Shown: positions 48,006 to 61,125 of the stretch, in pieces
How positions within the stretch are numbered: the first letter of the stretch is position 1
Layout of the letters: every line of letters starts with the position of its first letter
Source: Nannochloropsis salina CCMP1776
Lineage: Eukaryota > Sar > Eustigmatophyceae > Eustigmatales > Monodopsidaceae
Direction: 5' to 3'
DNA: 64,000 bases
Assembly: GCA_004565275.1 (NCBI GenBank)
Contig: SDOX01000049.1
Coordinates: 22,019 to 86,018 of the forward strand
Program-made: the position numbers and the translations under genes
Notes under the pieces: model-generated
Database searches by the model: none
Told to the model about the DNA's origin: nothing
Seen by the model: the letters and a program-made list of their open reading frames with translations, nothing else

Positions 48006-49002
48006 CTAGAACTCTCTCATGTAAGCTTTCACCTCCGCCAAAAATTCCTCTCTCTTCGCCTGCGAGGCAGTGTCACAACTATACATCCCAAGCCATAGCA
48101 AAGTACACTGCGCGTCGAACAAAGGTCGAAGTCCCCGCGCGATAATCCGTCGTCCTGGGTCGCCCACGTAGCGAATCACTTGGTAGGAGGAGCCATACGT
48201 GGTCACGACCCCTACTTTCTTGATGTTTTTCAAGCATGGAACCAGACCCACCACGGAAGGTGGAGGAGACGTAGGTGTGGGGAGGGTGAAGGCACTGTGA
48301 GGCAGGAAGGTCCGATCGATCCACCCTTTCAGGATGGCGGGCTAGGCGGGTGCATGGAAAAGGACAAGCAAGAGGAGGAAGCATACGTAAGGGAAAAGTG
48401 ACTTGGTGCTGTATGGGCACTGATGTGACAATGTTAAGGACGGTCCCTCAAGTGGAATAAATGGTTCGAAAATTTGGCTTGTGGTGCTGTCTTTGTACCG
48501 CTACCATTTCTCTTGTGCTTCCTCCTTGCAACATCCTTTTTTCTATGGTAATTTTCGTATTGCCTTGCCTCCGACTTACCATGGCATACCACCACGTTGG
48601 ATATACAAAAATTAAGGCGTCACACCACTTAAGGAGGTCGATATATCGGAGGAGAGCCGCTTTATCGGGTGTGCCCTCATCGTGCCGGTCTGAGAGGGGC
48701 TTCATATACTCCCTTATGTCACTTGCTTGCATACATGGCTGAAAACCTTCCTCGTAGAGAGATAGAGTCTGTACTTCGTGTCCGGCTTCTTGAAGCGACC
48801 GATGAGTTGTTTCAAAGCAGGCGCCATTGAAAGAAGCAGTACCCATGGGATGCGCGTGGAGGAGAAGGACGCGTCGAGGAGGGTCGGACGGGTGGCGGGG
48901 CGGGGGGGGTATGAATGACGTCCATCGATTGGCAGCTGAGGCCAAAAACCGTGACAGAGGGTCCCAGAGGAAAAGAGATAATTCTTTATTACCACGTGGC
49001 AT
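48006..49002 (-). CDS. NAD(P)H:quinone oxidoreductase-like flavoprotein (flavodoxin-like fold)
   Basis: Probable FMN/FAD-dependent NAD(P)H dehydrogenase of the NQO/KefF-type flavodoxin-like family. Two exons: 49002-48580 and 48341-48006, giving 252 residues. The conserved RVLLLHAHPMGTASFNGA (residues about 47-64) is the flavin phosphate-binding start of the fold. The signature stretch IFVYPTWWYAM falls at the exon border, followed by PAILKGWIDRTFLPHSAF, the typical sequence over the flavin. The C-terminal part has LKNIKKVGVVTTYGSS. The upstream 45 residues are basic and could be a targeting peptide. An in-frame ATG at 49077 would lengthen it by 25 residues. Quinone reduction is inferred from the family. 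Confidence 0.9.
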
Positions 49003-49690
49003 CCTGTTGCTGTTGTACGCGCGTACTAGTATCAGATCAAGTCGTTGGAAAAGGCAACAAAACCCAGGCATAAGCATTTACCGGGGAGGTTCAAGCATCG
49101 AGGTGTCTCTGAGACATACGAGCCTTTGCGTTCCCGGGCGCATGCCACACAAAATAGGTACCAAGAGAAGGCGAAAGTATAAGGGTGTCACACTGATGGA
49201 CAGCGGTAACAACAGTTATACTTCTCCTTCATTAGCTCACAGCACTCGTTTTTTCCCAGCTTGGACTACTCTTCCTCAAAAAGCAAGTAAACAGCAAGGA
49301 CAACGTGGAAGTTGACGCCTTTGAAGTATATAGATAGCACTCTTGTGGGTTTTCTGGGCACAATAAAGGTCTATCTCTAGAAATGACACTATAGGGAAGT
49401 GGATAATTGGTTTCAGGGGAAAAAGAGAGGCCGGTACAAAGTTAAGTAAACCCTCGAGTTGCCCCTCATTGAGCAAGACAATGTTTTTCCCGAAAGTAAA
49501 AGAGCGTTCAGAAAATCCCCCCATCCACTTTTTCTTTCTTCGCAATTACCGTAGAGGTTCATGGCTCTTTTCGAAAATAACGCAACGTGACCATATCCGT
49601 GTCCCTCCCCCTTTCTTCGCTCCACCCAGCAAAAAGGATTGCTTGCAGACAGCGTTGAGAACCCAATTCCTCGTCAAGTACCGATCGAAC
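49003..49690. other. Intergenic, no gene recognised
   Basis: Between two minus-strand genes. It must hold the promoter of the flavoprotein and the 3' untranslated region of uS10. ORFs of up to 162 codons on both strands show no family resemblance. Confidence 0.5.
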
Positions 49691-50606
49691 TCAGTTGTTG
49701 ATGGTAATTTCGACTTCGACCCCGGGCTCAATCACGATGTTCGTGATGCTCTTCACAGCATCCGAAGACGTGTGCAGGTCAATAATACGCTTGTGGATCC
49801 GCATCTGCATAATGTGGCAAGACAGCACCGGAAAAACTAGGTATAAGAATGACGCGCAGGGCGATGCACCTTGCAAAGCCGAGAAGGGAGAAGACCACTC
49901 CAATTGAAAGCATAGCCCCCCGGATAAAAGAGTGTCAGCGCCTCTCGCCAACTTCCACCCCTACGACCGACCCCTTTAGCTCCGCCCTGCACGTACCTGG
50001 AACCGATCCCACGTGTTGGTTCCCTCGCCGTTGGGAGATTTGCGGGTCGTGATCTTCAGCGTCTTAGTCGGAAGTCTACGTGCCGAGAAAATTCGTCAGC
50101 TTCAACTTTGAACACGTCTTTCACGATTATGATTTCGCGTGACTCCCCTCTTAAGTATGAGAACCGCTACTTCCTCCTTTCCAATTTCCTTCAGCCTCTT
50201 TCTTTCTTCCCTCCTCCCCTCCTGTCCCTCCCCCTCCCTCCCCTCCTACCGAACAGGCCCAGCAACCTTCAAGTGCTTGCTATGATTCACAGCTCGAGTC
50301 TTCAATGCCTCGCAAACCTTTTCCAGGTCCTTCACGTTCAGCGAGGTGAGCGTGATGCGGATGCGGTGGATCTGACGACAATGAAGGGAGGCAGAAAAAA
50401 TTCGATGCGATAATCATACGGACATGAGTACCAGCGTGTCACAATCTACCGTATGTAAACATTTTGTGTCCCGACACGTCCTACCACGCAAATGCATGCA
50501 CACATAAGAATTCCTCTCGAAGGCAACCTTGACTACCCATTCTCATCCCGGTTCTGACCTGCTCCTCCTCCTCGGCGAGGACTTTGGGCTTGACAATATC
50601 GGCCAT
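49691..50606 (-). CDS. RPS20: 40S ribosomal protein uS10 (S20)
   Basis: Component of the small cytosolic ribosomal subunit head. Four exons: 50606-50559, 50371-50250, 50075-49997 and 49804-49691, giving 120 residues, the standard length. The protein reads [16 protein letters not shown], then [55 protein letters not shown] and the ending [12 protein letters not shown]. Nearly every segment matches eukaryotic uS10. The first intron follows codon 16, early in the gene, as is common in ribosomal protein genes. The divergent neighbour is the YTH gene, 1.4 kb away. Confidence 0.97.
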
Positions 50607-51998
50607 GTTTGGATTGTAGGGTGTGAAAATTAAAGTTGCTGGAAGAGGCGCTGTAGAAAGTGGAAGGAAAAGAGGTTGAGTCCATGAGTAAACAAGTCAA
50701 TGGACGATATAAAGGCATAGAGCCATGCGCCGCAACCCTAGGAAGCTGACAGAGACCTCATCGACACAGGAAGTAGTTAGAAGTCCGCACAAGAAGCAGA
50801 ACGCTCCTCTGAGACCGGCGACGATCTGCCTTGAACTAATGCTTTTAATCCTAGGTCGTCTGGACAAACAGCATTCGCTCTCCAACCCCGTGCTCCCATA
50901 CATCATCCCCCTAATTGTTCCCTCCTCGAGCTGGGCTTTGCAAAATGCTCCCTCCCTCCTACGCTTACTCCATCTACAGAGGAGACTTTGCCTACCTGAA
51001 GCGAGAAAGCACCAGCGGTAACCTGAAGATGGTCAGAAAATGGGTGGAGGTAGGGTGGGAGGATTAGACATCAGCACACGGGCCTCTTTACTTATACCAA
51101 AGCCCAAGCCTCAATCATTCTAATGAGTCCCTCACCTGATCCGGCGGGGCTATAAGTAGCGGAGATATTTAATTAGGGCGTGCGTGTATCAAAGAGGGTT
51201 CGAAAAGAAGGATGACAAGAAAGAATTATGGTATGGTTCCGAGGGCCTGTGGCAGCCGTTGGTTTTTATTCATCGGGAAAAAACAACATCACGACGGATG
51301 AGCAGCGCCCATATCCATTGCAACTCTCTACCAGGTAAGAGAGGCTTTGACATGCATTGGCACGTTTAGGTGGCCTTGATCGCATGTCCCATGTGCAATT
51401 ATGCGTGGCCTGGTGGAAACAAGGAAGAGTGGAGGAGGGAGACAGGTTTGTCCACACAGACTGTGGTCGAGAGAGGGAGGGAGGGAGGGAGGGAGGGCGG
51501 GAGGGAGGGAGGGCGGGAGGTAGGGAGGTAGCGGCAAAATGAGTTCCTCAATGTCGTGTTCAGACGAGACGGAATCGAAGGTGCCGCGTCCCCTTCAATC
51601 AGCCGTCTTCCTCTTGCTGTGGCACATGTGTTCGTATGCTTGTATAAGTCTTTTCGGCAGTGAAAATCATCGTACCTTGCTTGCAGATCACAACCGTGCG
51701 CTTGCCTCGTTGATGCTCTGTACGTGCCAACACGGACCCCTGTCCACTTTACCAACTACTTTTTGTGTTACGCCGTTCCACTCGTTCTAGTCTTCTGCAT
51801 AACGACTCGCATTCTTCCATTATCTCGCTTTGTGTACTCTTGCGCTCAAGCGGAATTTTCATTAAACGCGCCAGACCTTCGACCCAGCTTTTCTTCCCTT
51901 ACCTCCTCTTCCATTATCCTTCTAGCAAGCTTACAGTTATCTCGTCTCGTCGATATTGACCAAGGGGCACAAGGCACAATCCCAGCCATTATATACTC
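50607..51998. other. Divergent intergenic region, uS10 and YTH gene
   Basis: About 1.4 kb with both promoters. A GGGAGGGA tract at 51475-51535 is an isolated copy of the tetranucleotide type common in the first 29 kb. Small ORFs are not credible. An untranslated first exon of the YTH gene may lie here, since TACTTACAG at 52001-52009 looks like an acceptor. Confidence 0.5.
51475..51535. repeat. GGGA/GGGC tetranucleotide tract
   Basis: About 60 bases of GGGA units with GGGC and GGTA variants, one of the very few such tracts in the right half of the window. Confidence 0.8.
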
Positions 51999-54900
51999 AT
52001 GTACTTACAGCAACCTCGGCAACGCTATTCTCGCGGAGCCAGCAACATCAGGCATCACGTTGGTAGCGGTCGTAGGGTCAACAGTGGTGACATGAGCGAC
52101 GCACGCAATGGAGTGCAAAACGTCAGAGAAGGTGCCATCACCCAGCATCTAATCTACAATGGACATCCGAGGCTCAACCAGGTAAGCTTTTGAACATCAA
52201 ATAGCAGCGTCTCGATGACAAAAACTTCTTTCGGTTAAATTTGAAATCCTATCTAATATCATCGTTGCATCTTTATTTCTTCACCTTTTCGCTTCTTCCG
52301 GATATCCTTGCTGAGCAGGCGCCTCTTCCCGTACCAGGACCTTCCCCTAATACGCCTGCAGGATACGACTACCATTTCCCTTCTTTTCCTTCGGTCCACA
52401 CACAAGCAGGACCTTGCAAACCATCTCACGGAGCACCACCGGGCTCAAGTTCTCCGTCCCCTTCCCCCTTGCCCTCTGCGCCCTCCTCCCGATCTTCCTC
52501 CTCCACTTCTTCCTTCATATCCAACACTTCCTCGTCCTCAGTACCCACGGAAGAGCACCCTCCACAGTCGCAGCACCAGAAACCGGGCCACCGCGGAACG
52601 CGAGGCTACCGTCCTTCTACCTCCTCCCACCCCTCTCATGCCTCCTCCCCCAGCCCAGCTTGGGACTCGTCTTGGAAAGACACTGCCGCAACAGACCAAA
52701 ACGGGGAAGCAGGAGGCGGTTATTCGTACTCCTCTGCCGGGCGCCGGACCTCCTTTTCCCTGCCGACGGCGCCGCACCCGTACCCCCCGCTGTCGACGGA
52801 GGGAGGGAAGGAGGAAGGGGGGCAGCTCTCGGACGTGCCGTTGGAACAAGAGGGAGGTACGCTCTCCTACATGTGGGAGCATATGTCCTTAGATGAGAGC
52901 GGTCAGCCAGGTGGGTGGGATTGGGAAGACGTGGAAGGGCGGATCGGGCGCAGGGGCAAAGGGGCGGACGAAGGGAGAGAGAGCCGAGACGCCCCTCGTG
53001 CATGGTCCCTTCATTGGCAAGACCTTATAATCTTCCATAAATTCCCCGTTCCATTCGTTTCATATCTTCGTCCCTCTTGATCCCGTCACCCTCCTTGGTC
53101 CCCCCTTCCCTCTCCTCGTCTCGTGCTCTCCCCCTTGCGCCTTACCCCCCACGCGTTCCCCACCTTTCCCCCCCCCCTCTCCTCCCCGGCCCAGGCCCTT
53201 CCCCGTACACAGGGTACGAGCATGGCATCTACCCTCCCACCTTCCCTCCCTCCCTCCCTCCCGCGGGTCCACCCCCCCCCGCTGGCTACTTGTACTACTA
53301 CGACTCGCCCTCGCCAGGGGGGTATGGGGGGGTGCCAATGGTAAGAACGAGACAGAGAGGAAAGAGCCAGGGTGGCGCGTTGGCGCCATTGTGACGCAGA
53401 ATGTGGCCCTTGGCGTCTCTGGGACTCTCGCCTCCCCACTGTCGGCGCTTTCTGCTTTTCGTGGCGGACGAGCGTCGCGACACTACCTTCCTGTCCCTGT
53501 TCCATCTGCCTTGCTCTTCCACCTATAACCCTAACCCTACCCCCCCAAATTACACATTTATTCCTAATCCGCCCTATTCACCTCATATCTACTCTCAATT
53601 TTTATACTTTCTACTTTATCCCAGATGTACGGTCCTGACACCTTCTCCCCGTATCAGGACGGCTACTACTACCTCCCTCCCTCCCTCCTTCCCTCCCTCC
53701 CGCCCTCGACGCTCTCTCCTTCCTACCCTCCCTCCAGCTTTCCCGCCTACACCCCTGCCGCTGCCTCTTCGCTACCTGCCTCTCCTTCGCCAGCCGGTGA
53801 CCGTGGCTATAAAGGTGCGTGGGGAGAGGACGCCTGAGAGCAAATTACAAGGTAGCGGGTTGTGGGGCCAAAGGAATGGCCTGCATGGGGAAAGGAGCAG
53901 CTTGGGAGAAAAGGGTTGGGAATGCAGGTTCCGGGCTTTTGTGTTGCTGTAAGTGGCGTGCTTTTTCCGAACTGCCACCAACCTTCCAGGACCCTACCCA
54001 GGTCGACGGGCAGAGGGGAGAGGGAGGGAAGGCGGAGGACGGCGCGGAGGGCGGGGCCGAGGTCGGCATGGGCCAGGGCGAGGCTATGTCGCCGTCTCGT
54101 CTTCGATGCCTCCCTCAGTGCCTGCTCCACGCCAAGATAAGGGTGAAAGAGAAGGAGAAGGAGGAATGGAGGAGGTTGGGAGGGACAAAGGAGAGGCAGA
54201 GGACGTGCACTCCGAAGGTAAAGGAGGGCGGAGGGAGGGGAGGGAGGAAGTAGCGAAAGGCCACTATTCACGTGGCAGTCCGATGTGATGGAATGAGTCG
54301 GTGCAATTATTCGACCTTCCCTTGGGTTTCCCCCGCATTTATTGTCTGGGTAGGCGCAGCTGCGATGGGGAAAGAATCCATCCCAGCGACGGCAGGCAAG
54401 GAGGCAGAAGAGGAGGTGATGGAGGCGAGGATTGAAACAGGCGTCGTTCAGATCAGCCAGAAGGATTCAAAGGAGGAAGAGCCGCAAGGGGGAGTAGGTT
54501 TCGAGAGGAAAGATGGGGAGGGAGACGAAGAGGAAGAGGAGAACCGGGAGCAGGAGCAGGAGGGGCCGCACGACGAGGAGCCCGGGAAGGAGGAGGAGGC
54601 GTGGAAAACGCCGCCGCAGGTGTTGCCAACGGGGGATCCGGTGCAGGTAGAGGAATGAGGACGGGGAAGGGAAGAAAGGTGGGGGTCGAAAGGATTCAGG
54701 AGATAAAGAGGGGAATGGGGTGGGAGGAGACGAGACGGTCTGGGGGGGCGGGGAGGAAGACATGGAAAGTCACTCATCCTCGGATCATGTGTACCTACGC
54801 GTTGCATGCCTTCCCCTGGAACTCCGTTCCCATCTGTCTCTCCCCCCTCAGGCTCGATTTTTCGTCATCAAGTCCTTCTCCCCAACCGATGTGGTCCAGT

Positions 54901-57324
54901 CCGTCCACCATTCCCTGTGGGCCTCCACGGAACCCGGAAATGCTCGCCTAGACCGGTAATGAACCCAAAACTCTTTCCAACACCCTTGTGTGTGCTCCTT
55001 TTTTGCAATTTTCTTCAGGCCCGGTCGATCTCTTCAGACAGCGCAACTTCAACTTTTACTGGAGATTCCCAACATTGTAACCCGTCTCCTTTTTCCGTTT
55101 TAAATAGCGCCTACCGCGAGGCTGCCGTGCAGGGCATCCCTGTCTACCTCTTCTTTTCAGTCAATGAATCGCGGGTGAGTGTTGGGAAGTAGGAGTGTAA
55201 AATTGAGCAAAGTATTTGAAAAAGCATAAGTATGGTAGAAGATAGCGAAGCTGTCATCTCAATACTAACTTTTACATAGCAATTTGTTTCTAAACACAAA
55301 CCACTTGCACTCGTCACTTTACGGCGGCTCATCAATCATTTCCCTCCTATTATAACAGCGATTCTGTGGGGTAGCCCTCATGTCTTCGCCCGTGGACTTT
55401 AACACTTCCTTTCCCGCGTGGATGAAGGTGGGGTGGAGGGGAATCTTTGTAAAGATATGGAGGGAAGAAGCAAGTTCAGATTTGGTAGAAATGTTTTATA
55501 TCCTCTTCTCAAAGCTCCATAACACCGTCATTGACTCGAATGCAGACTGAGACACATCGGTGGCGGGGAGTCTTCAATGTTAGGGTGAGTGAAAATGTAG
55601 AGAGATCTGGGGTCCGTGAAAGGACCGCGCGTTCTGGATTGCAAAGTATCCCTATCTTAATATTCCTTTTCCTTCTCCTCAAAGAAGGACTTGTGGCTAC
55701 TTACCTACTCAGTCCTGCATTCATCATGGTAGTGTTCCCGAAAGCACTGTGCCATAGGCTTTCATACAATATAGATCGTGATTTTGTGTTACCTCGCTCC
55801 TCCTCATACATTTTCCTTCCTGCCACATTTTCGCGCCTGTCCTCGCCCAATACAGTGGCTCTTGGTGAAAGATGTGCCAAATGCTGCTTTGCGGCACATT
55901 ACCCTGGCCAACAATCAGAATAGACCCTTTTCCCGCTCCCGCGATACACAAGAGGTGCCATTCAATGAGGTAAAGTAATAAAGCGAGGGGTATTTTGAGT
56001 TCTGTTTCCATCATATATAATGCAGAAGAGAGAATATGAAGCCTCTGCACGCTCGGTGATGCCAAAATTTCTTGTTGAAATCAGTTCAAACAAGCACAAG
56101 CTACGCGCATGCTCTGTGCATAGCTTTTCGTGACTTGCTGACGAGCCTCTCCCGCTTGCGAATCATGTCACGTGTGTTCCTCTCCTGCCTTTTCTTCTCT
56201 CCAGGGCAATGAGGCTCTGCAGATTATGAAGGGACACGCCTACCATTCGTCTATACTCGACGGACAAGACATCCTACCTGCCTCTTTTCAGGATCCCTCC
56301 TCGACCATTTCACCCGCAGGCGCTCCTTTTTATGCGTTTGCAGCAGCACCTCACGAGGCGCATTATTCATCCTTTCCCGGCCAATCTTTTGAAGTCATAC
56401 CACCTCAACCTATTGCCTCCGCTTTCCATCCACCTCCCACGCATGGCACTTCAACTGTCAACGGCAACGGATATTTCCCTACAGAGTACTCTAGCTACCA
56501 GTATGGAACCGGCTTTTCTCCCCGCCATGCGATCGTCACAGGGGAAAATCATCAACCCTGGTCAAGTCAGTTTTCAAAACAGCAGGACCGTGCCGGCAGA
56601 TATGAAGAGAGAGGGGAAGGTAGAGGGCGGGGAATGGGACATCGCGGAAACGGAGGCACCCACTCAAACGTGGGGGCTCGATCACGGTAGGTGTCACATA
56701 CGGAAATGCAACAGGATATACGAGACGAGAAAGGCGATGCTCAATTCAGACTATTCATTTTATATGAATGAAGACGGAGGTTTCTTCTCTTGAAAAGCTG
56801 AACGACTAGTTTAAAGTGTGAGCAATAGAAAACTTTGCCTTTGAAACTTAGGCCTATGATATTGTCCCTTCTTCTGCTTTAGCAAGGCGGCCCCCCTTCC
56901 CTTTAGCAGCTTTCTCTTGAATCGTTCTAAGTGGATTTATGTTCTCCTTTACGATCGTAGACGCGGAAGTGTTTATCGGCCCGGGCGAGGCGCTCAATCG
57001 AAAGTTGGGGAGGCTCACATGACAAAGGAGGCAAGGAGGAAGGGAGTGAAGGAAGCACCGCACGTAACCTTGACAAGAACCAAGTCAAACGATCGGGCAG
57101 CAGCACAGGACGGACAAGGATTGGAGCCAAGGAGGGAGAGGACGGGTGAAAGCGTGGACAGGGGAGGGTACCAGGCGATCGGTAAGGGCAAAGATGAGGA
57201 GCAGGTTGTGGTCGTGATAAGAAAAGCGGATGATGCGGTGGAAGAAGTCGAGAAGAATGGCGATGAACATTCTGGACAGGCTCCTTTATTGCCAGCCGTG
57301 GCTCCCACGGCGCTAGTAGTGTAG
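51999..57324 (+). CDS. YTH-domain m6A reader, DF type
   Basis: Binds N6-methyladenosine in mRNA and steers its fate in the cytoplasm. Thirteen exons close in frame: 51999-52181, 52319-52910, 53195-53340, 53625-53814, 53990-54217, 54354-54646, 54852-54955, 55108-55174, 55359-55427, 55546-55584, 55856-55969, 56205-56686 and 56961-57324, about 956 residues. The YTH domain (exons 7-12) reads [28 protein letters not shown] with the first cage Trp, [37 protein letters not shown] with another cage Trp, and [12 protein letters not shown]. This is closer to YTHDF/ECT proteins than to the DC type. The N-terminal 500 residues are Pro/Ser/Tyr/Gly-rich, with an RGG-like block in exon 5 and an acidic block in exon 6, as in phase-separating readers. 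A Tyr/Gly-rich and Lys/Arg-rich tail follows the domain. The start is uncertain (ATG at 51999 or 52092). Confidence 0.94.
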
Positions 57325-58377
57325 AGCGTTCGACGCTTGAATAGAAAGAGGAGTAAGACGCGCATAAGTAGCGTAACATGTGAAAAAGGAGACAAAGTGA
57401 AATTATGGGAGCTGGTTTTCTGCGTCGATTGAGTCCCAGAAGTAAAATCAGAGGAAGGACATGTTCCTTCTTCGGGGCTCCGAGGAGACAGCATAAGTAA
57501 AAGTACCTTTTCACTTCAAGACGCATGTCTTCGTTTAATCTTAGTGACATGAAGAGCTGGTTTTGAAAGGACATATTACGAAAGTATCAAGATCTGTCTA
57601 TTAGATTTTTGGTGAGCATGGGACCTCATCCGGCGAGAGTTTACAAATAAGAGTGATACATTTTGCAAAAGACCTCTGCTACAGCAAAATCCATAATAGA
57701 AACTACAAGGGAAAATTTGCTCGATGACGATGGATAGTGTACAAGCCTTGGAATATATAATGAGAAAATATAAAGACGAACACGAAGATCAACGAGAGAA
57801 TAAGGGTAGTGTTGTCGAGCATCCCAGAGGTTGGATTGGAAAGTAGTCAGTGTTGACAAAAGGTTGCTAGACGTTTGAGCGCAATTTTCGTATCAAAATC
57901 AAAGAAAGAAAGACATGCTTAATCAAGGCCTTTCTATAAATGACCAATTTAAAAAAGTGGTATTCCGAGTCGACTTTGAAGAGTCTTGTAACCTATTTCT
58001 GATAGTGACATTGAATGTTGATGCTTTCCCAAAATGATTTCTGTTACAAATACATGCCCCTGAAATTTCCTGCAAATCGAAGGGAAAGTCCAAGTCGGAA
58101 AAATGGACCAGACAGATTTGATACAATTATTTTCCCTGCAGACAAAAAAAGGTCAACTTATGCTTGTCTATGTCGAGGCGTGCAGTGTCCTGAATCGCGC
58201 GAAGGTATGCCGTTAGCGTGTGAAACGGCCGTAGCAGTCGCTTAGAAGAATGTCCTTACCTAATTGTGCAGGTAGACGGAATGTAAATGACAGACGCATG
58301 AGTAATTACCAGCTGTATGGCATAAGAAGTTGTGTGTTACGACCACAGAGGAATCCTTGGCTGGCATGTGCTCGCAT
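57325..58377. other. Convergent intergenic region, no gene recognised
   Basis: About 1 kb between the YTH stop and the first LEA_2-like gene's stop. AT-rich, with ORFs of up to 215 codons on the minus strand overlapping the YTH last exon; these are shadows. Nothing else is called. Confidence 0.5.
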
Positions 58378-60194
58378 TCAGCATGTCATCTTACCCCAAT
58401 ATTTCAAAACAGTGCACTCTAAAATATAGGCGCGACCAATGGACATGAATCCCAAAGACATGACCGTGAGCTCCGCCTTGGCCCTCGTGTAAAAAAACGT
58501 AGGCCCACCGGTCAACACGGCTTCGGCTAGAAGTGGACCACCCTGTGAGGGATGCGAGAGATAGGAGAAGTGGACGTCAACCTGACGACCTTCCCCATCG
58601 ATGCTTTGAAAGGACAAACCGAAGGATTTCTCGTTTGACAGTAATGTCTTCGTTAAACTTATAATCTCTGACTTCCACATACGCAGTGATTCCCCTCCCG
58701 GATTGACTTGCGGATAGCGAGGGCGGTCGAGAAGGACATATCTTGCACAAAAGCGCATGAATGGACTCAATAAAAAGAGGACACACGCATCAAAAAGATT
58801 TGAAAAGAAAATGGCCGGACTTGACACACCTCAATCGAGCCCAGGTCGCGCACGACAAAGACAGACTCCGTAGTGTGGGCGCCCTCGCGGGCGTGCAGAA
58901 GATGCTCTGGAATGGTCGAAACGCCCAGCAAAGACCCGGGGGAGCGGGTTGGGTGGGAGTAAATACTAATGTCTGTGGGATGCACCTGTCCGGATAGTGG
59001 GAAAGGAAGCCGAACACGTGGCGCGAGCGTACGGCGGAAACGGGTTAGTTGAGAGAGCGTCCCCGACCCCAGGTTGCGAGCTGGTGAGTGCTACCGGACA
59101 AGTCTATCCGTGAGAATCTTTCCTCCCCTACTGAACTAGGAGGAACAGGATGAGTGGCCATAAAATACCTTACCAAAATTGAAAAGCGGTTGGGGTTGTT
59201 GACGCGCATGAGAGAGCGGACAGGGAGCGAGCCTTCTGGAGGGAGGGGCAAGACCACATCTACCGCCACTACCTGCAATAGCAAATGGGAACGAGTCAAG
59301 CAAATCCGGTGTATGTGTCAGGAGGAGAGGGAACGTCGTATGGTAGGCAAGGGGGTTAAAAAAGGAATTTTGAAGGTCATGTTCTCACAGCAATACCTCA
59401 ATGTGCGGTAGGCTCATACCGAAACCGTAGACGACTGAAACGAAGAGGAGAAGCAGGAAGGAGATGAGCAGGACTACAATAGAAGATACCATCAAGCGAT
59501 ACTTCCACTTAGGCATCTGTGGGTATGTAGCGGTTTATTATAAAACCAAGTACGCTCGCAAAATACTAGGTCCCCTCTGCATCCTTTTCCATTCAATGTG
59601 CAACCTGCCTTCCTCTTGCCATACCTGATACAAGTGGTTACCAATCTGTCCGACGATGCTCCGCACACTTGAGTGCAAGGAGGACAGGAGGGAGATCGAA
59701 GGGGAAACACTCTGTGGTTCCTCAGTCCCCCTTTTCTCCTCCACGTCTGCCCTCTCACCCTCTCCTCTTCTCTGGTACAGATTTTCTGACAGAGCTTTTT
59801 CCTTTTGATCCTTTGATAGCATCCCGGGCCATGAATGAGCTTTGAGTCTACCCCACAGCCTGAAGCGACGGCAGGTTGGAGTCGACGGTGAGACACATGA
59901 AGTGCCTTTCTCTGTTAGATTATGCATTTTCGCATCTTCTTTGCTATCTTTTCTGTCCTCCCCTTTCTCCAAGTCCTCCTGCTGTACATCTTTATGTTTC
60001 TTCTCAGTTTTTTTTCTACCTCCTTTGTTTTTACTGTCTTCATTGACCGGGAGCCCTTCATTACTAGCGCCCTCCCCCTCAAAAACCTTGCTCTCACTCA
60101 TGTCAGCATTGATTTCGCTATCTGTGAGGGACGACGACGGAGGAAGAATACTGTCCCGCGAACGCATAAAATTGCCTGTGTGTGGAGGATACAT
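58378..60194 (-). CDS. LEA_2-like membrane-anchored protein, copy 1
   Basis: Five exons: 60194-59625, 59516-59397, 59272-59174, 58985-58830 and 58542-58378, giving 369 residues. The layout is a 190-residue hydrophilic Lys/Glu/Ser-rich N-terminus, then KWKYRLMVSSIVVLL and a single membrane helix (exon 2). A probably extracytosolic beta-rich part follows (VVAVDVVLPLPPEG, RVNNPNRFSILV, VFVVRDLGSI, RAKAELTVMSLGF, ILECTVLKYWG). The NPN motif and strand pattern resemble the LEA_2/WHy fold, as in membrane-anchored NDR1/HIN1-like proteins. Family assignment is from strand pattern and is less certain than the gene itself. Copy 2 at 61126-62588 has the same exon order and aligns in each exon, so the two arose by tandem duplication and diverged. 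Confidence 0.75.
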
Positions 60195-61125
60195 GTCCAG
60201 GAGAAGAGACCGGTCACGAGAGCCGAGAACTCCACCGTGCGGCGGCCTATAAGCGGGACGACTTTGCCATGAAGCCCGTCCGCCGGGATATCAAAAGTAT
60301 CAAAGGCAATGACTTCAGCGAGCTGATTGTGCTTCAGATCACAAAGGCCGCGTGCCTATCAGGATTTTGAGTCTCGGAGACGAGACAACAGCTGCGCCCC
60401 AGAAGCGGTACGACGACAGCGAGATAGGATTTTAAACCTTGGAGATATGATGCCAGCTGGGCGATCGGGCGTTTACGTTCCTGGGGGTGGAAAAAAAGGT
60501 CGGAAAGGGGCAAGGACAGGCACCGGCAAAGACCAGCTCGCCGCTTGTCACTTTTTGGCGGACGACTTGTGCATGGTGTTAGGCATTTTGTTGCGCGTGA
60601 CTATTTAATCGGATGTGGGGAAAGTCCGACAGTCCCGGGGAGAGGTTAAGTGGACCCGGTGTCAAAGCTGAAGAAACATGCTTCGAGCGCTGATTTACAC
60701 ACGTCTTGGGGGAAAAGCATGAACATAGCATATCTTTCATGAATATCTTGGGCGCAGACATTGTAACAAGTGACAGCGACTAGAATGGATTGGTAATTAT
60801 ACATTATAGTAAAATCAAACGCAAAACCACGTGACGTGTACCACATGCAATTACGCAAAGATTATTCTTTTCTCAACGACACATGTCGGAAAATTTTGTT
60901 AATTTCGCAAATTTCGGTGGCTTTTCCGGGCCTACACGTGCCGGCTGAAGTCCCTCCTATACACGAGAGCCTCCTCGGAGCACAACTCAAAACTTGTCGT
61001 CGTCGACCGCCCTCCGCCTCCCTTCCTGACAACCCTCCCGGTTACCATTTCAAAAGTTCCAACTTGCTTTAATTTATAGCCTCACTACTCGATCCAGACC
61101 ATTTCCTAGCCCCTTCGAACCTGGA
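60195..61125. other. Spacer between the tandem LEA_2-like genes
   Basis: About 930 bases. It holds the promoter of copy 1 and the 3' untranslated region of copy 2. No other gene or repeat is evident. Confidence 0.5.

Noticed and set aside
52308-52896. Two alternative-frame ORFs over the second exon of the YTH gene
   Set aside because: The frame that joins in phase to the neighbouring exons and to the YTH domain is the third one; the others are shadows.
53524-53540. Telomere-like TAACCCTAACCCTA
   Set aside because: Only two units inside an intron of the YTH gene; too short to be an interstitial telomere and easily explained by chance in C-rich sequence.
56927-57574. Minus-strand ORF of 215 codons
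   Set aside because: Antisense to the last YTH exon, which closes in phase with the rest of that gene.
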